A DNA stretch of 6,797 bases from Anaerolineales bacterium (lineage in GTDB: Bacteria > Chloroflexota > Anaerolineae > Promineifilales > Promineifilaceae), in the NCBI GenBank assembly GCA_020432595.1, contig JAGQGA010000295.1, positions 1 to 6,797 of the forward strand, written 5' to 3'. Below the pieces are notes generated by a model. The model saw only the letters and a program-made list of their open reading frames with translations. It searched no databases and was not told where the DNA came from. Positions 6,068-6,797 of the stretch are shown here, one piece after another (within the stretch, counting starts at the first letter, position 1; each line of letters opens with the position of its first letter). Made by a program: the position numbers and the translations under genes.

Positions 6068-6571
6068 TCAAAAATTTGCCTGTGCCAGAGCCACTTCGTA
6101 AATTGCCCGGTTCTGCTGCACCCAATCGAGCTTCAATGCCTTAGTTGGCGCAAATAATTGCCGCGCTTGTGTTTCTTCCGTAACCCTAAATGGATACAGC
6201 TCAGAAACCTGGCTCAAATATCGCAACATATAGCTGTCAGGGTAGGGGTAGCGGTAGTCGGGCGGTTGCGGAGCTGCCACATGGACATGCACCTGGGCGA
6301 GCAAGGTCAGCGTGTTTACTGTTGCCGCCGCTTCTTCCCATAGCTCACGCCGCGCTGTTTCTTCCGGCGTTTCACCTGCCTCACAGTGGCCTCCGGGAAT
6401 ATCCCATCCACGTTTTACAAGCTGGGTCATCAGCAGTTGGTTGCCAACAAAGGCTAAAACCCCGACGCTGGTAATGAGTTCCTGCGGTGGCAAAACGTCC
6501 GTTAATGCCGTTCGCACCACGCTTGGCTGCGGCATCCACGGCAGATCGCGGTCAATCTGAATCAGTTCCAT
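6068..6571 (-). CDS. Nudix hydrolase
   Basis: Hydrolase of X-linked nucleoside diphosphates, 167 aa, probably cytoplasmic. The Nudix box runs from G61 to A83: GHCEAGE, seven residues, then RELWEE with R75, E76, E79 and E80, which bind the catalytic divalent metals. The box glycine normally found after EE-x is alanine here (A82), a tolerated but less common change. The substrate is not predictable. Start: ATG 6571 has AAGG about 8 bases upstream and lies inside the end of the preceding pyrophosphohydrolase gene (20-base overlap), so translation is probably coupled. The stop at 6068 is 17 bases before the SDR start. A one-mismatch copy of the iterated palindrome (AACGTCCGTT, 6494-6503) codes T-D-V in the same frame as the T-A-V copies elsewhere. 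Confidence 0.92.
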   Translation of the reverse strand: MELIQIDRDLPWMPQPSVVRTALTDVLPPQELITSVGVLAFVGNQLLMTQLVKRGWDIPGGHCEAGETPEETARRELWEEAAATVNTLTLLAQVHVHVAAPQPPDYRYPYPDSYMLRYLSQVSELYPFRVTEETQARQLFAPTKALKLDWVQQNRAIYEVALAQANF

Positions 6572-6797
6572 CTTGTAGCCTTGCGATTACTCCCGCCACA
6601 TTTGCCGGTTGCCAATCAGGGGGTTTGAGCAATTTGCCGTCGGCGCGGCGTGGCCCACCCGCTTTTTGCATGTTGGCGCGGTGAACTTCGGCAAAAATTG
6701 GGTCAGGGTCAATCCCAAACGCCCACATTGCACCATACACCACATAGAGCAAATCAGCCAGTTCGTGCATCAACGGAGCGGCATCAATAATGTCACC
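6552..6797 (-). CDS. MazG/PRA-PH-like NTP pyrophosphohydrolase, partial (5' end off window)
   Basis: C-terminal 81 residues of an all-alpha NTP pyrophosphohydrolase; the reading frame stays open to the window edge. Visible landmarks are HELADLLYVVYG, holding the second half of the metal-binding pattern (E-x-x-D), then GIDPDPIFAEVHRANMQK, and the tail DGKLLKPPDWQPAN. These are typical of the PRA-PH-like (COG4696-type) branch rather than HisE of histidine synthesis. The first EExxE-type metal motif would lie upstream, outside the window. The family cleaves pyrophosphate from nucleoside triphosphates and is often described as house-cleaning. It is the first visible gene of the minus-strand operon with the Nudix hydrolase and the SDR. 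Family assignment is fairly sure; the substrate is not. Confidence 0.82.
   Translation of the reverse strand, partial: GDIIDAAPLMHELADLLYVVYGAMWAFGIDPDPIFAEVHRANMQKAGGPRRADGKLLKPPDWQPANVAGVIARLQDGTDSD

Noticed and set aside
6051..6125. Longer N-terminus for the SDR from ATG 6125
   Set aside because: It overlaps the Nudix coding sequence in another frame, gives a Gly/Ser-rich run unlike the family, and the Rossmann motif would start unusually far in. GTG 6050 has a proper ribosome site.

Overview
The window looks like a bacterial chromosome segment of medium GC. The tail of the 23S rRNA, the soluble P450, the DUF3307 protein and the thioester-reductase-like SDR would all fit a Chloroflexota (Anaerolineae-like) organism. 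No single feature fixes the phylum, and a cyanobacterium-like or other environmental lineage is not excluded. The start of the window cuts the 23S gene in a way that resembles a contig edge.

Layout. Bases 1-660 are the end of a ribosomal RNA operon: the 3' part of 23S rRNA, a spacer, 5S rRNA and a clear intrinsic terminator. Bases 774-2781 (+) are an ABC exporter of the MacB/DevCA/LolD type, permease then ATPase, separated by an 88-base gap that folds into a nested hairpin. A cytochrome P450 (2778-3965, -) converges on the ATPase gene, and the two overlap by 4 bases at their stops. Bases 3966-4292 hold no convincing gene. They contain overlapping divergent promoters, a cluster of CGCAA half-sites, two competing hairpins and an intrinsic-terminator-like hairpin just ahead of a DUF3307 membrane protein gene (4293-4835, +). 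Converging on it from the right is a minus-strand operon: a MazG/PRA-PH-like NTP pyrophosphohydrolase (cut by the window end), a Nudix hydrolase overlapping it by 20 bases, and an NAD(P)-dependent thioester-reductase-like SDR.

How the genes fit together. The ABC pair should form one membrane exporter of unknown substrate; no membrane-fusion partner is visible. The pyrophosphohydrolase and Nudix enzymes both belong to families that hydrolyse nucleoside-diphosphate-type substrates and are probably translationally coupled. The P450 and SDR are redox enzymes on separate transcripts, and nothing in the sequence links them to a shared pathway.

The most striking signal cuts across the genes. The 10-base perfect palindrome AACGGCCGTT occurs nine times between 2091 and 5925, always inside coding sequence, in five different genes on both strands and in only two reading frames. 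About 0.007 copies would be expected by chance. It behaves like a lineage-specific highly iterated palindrome, analogous to HIP1 in cyanobacteria. The second most interesting region is the structured leader before the DUF3307 gene, which could be a riboswitch, an attenuator or a small RNA gene.
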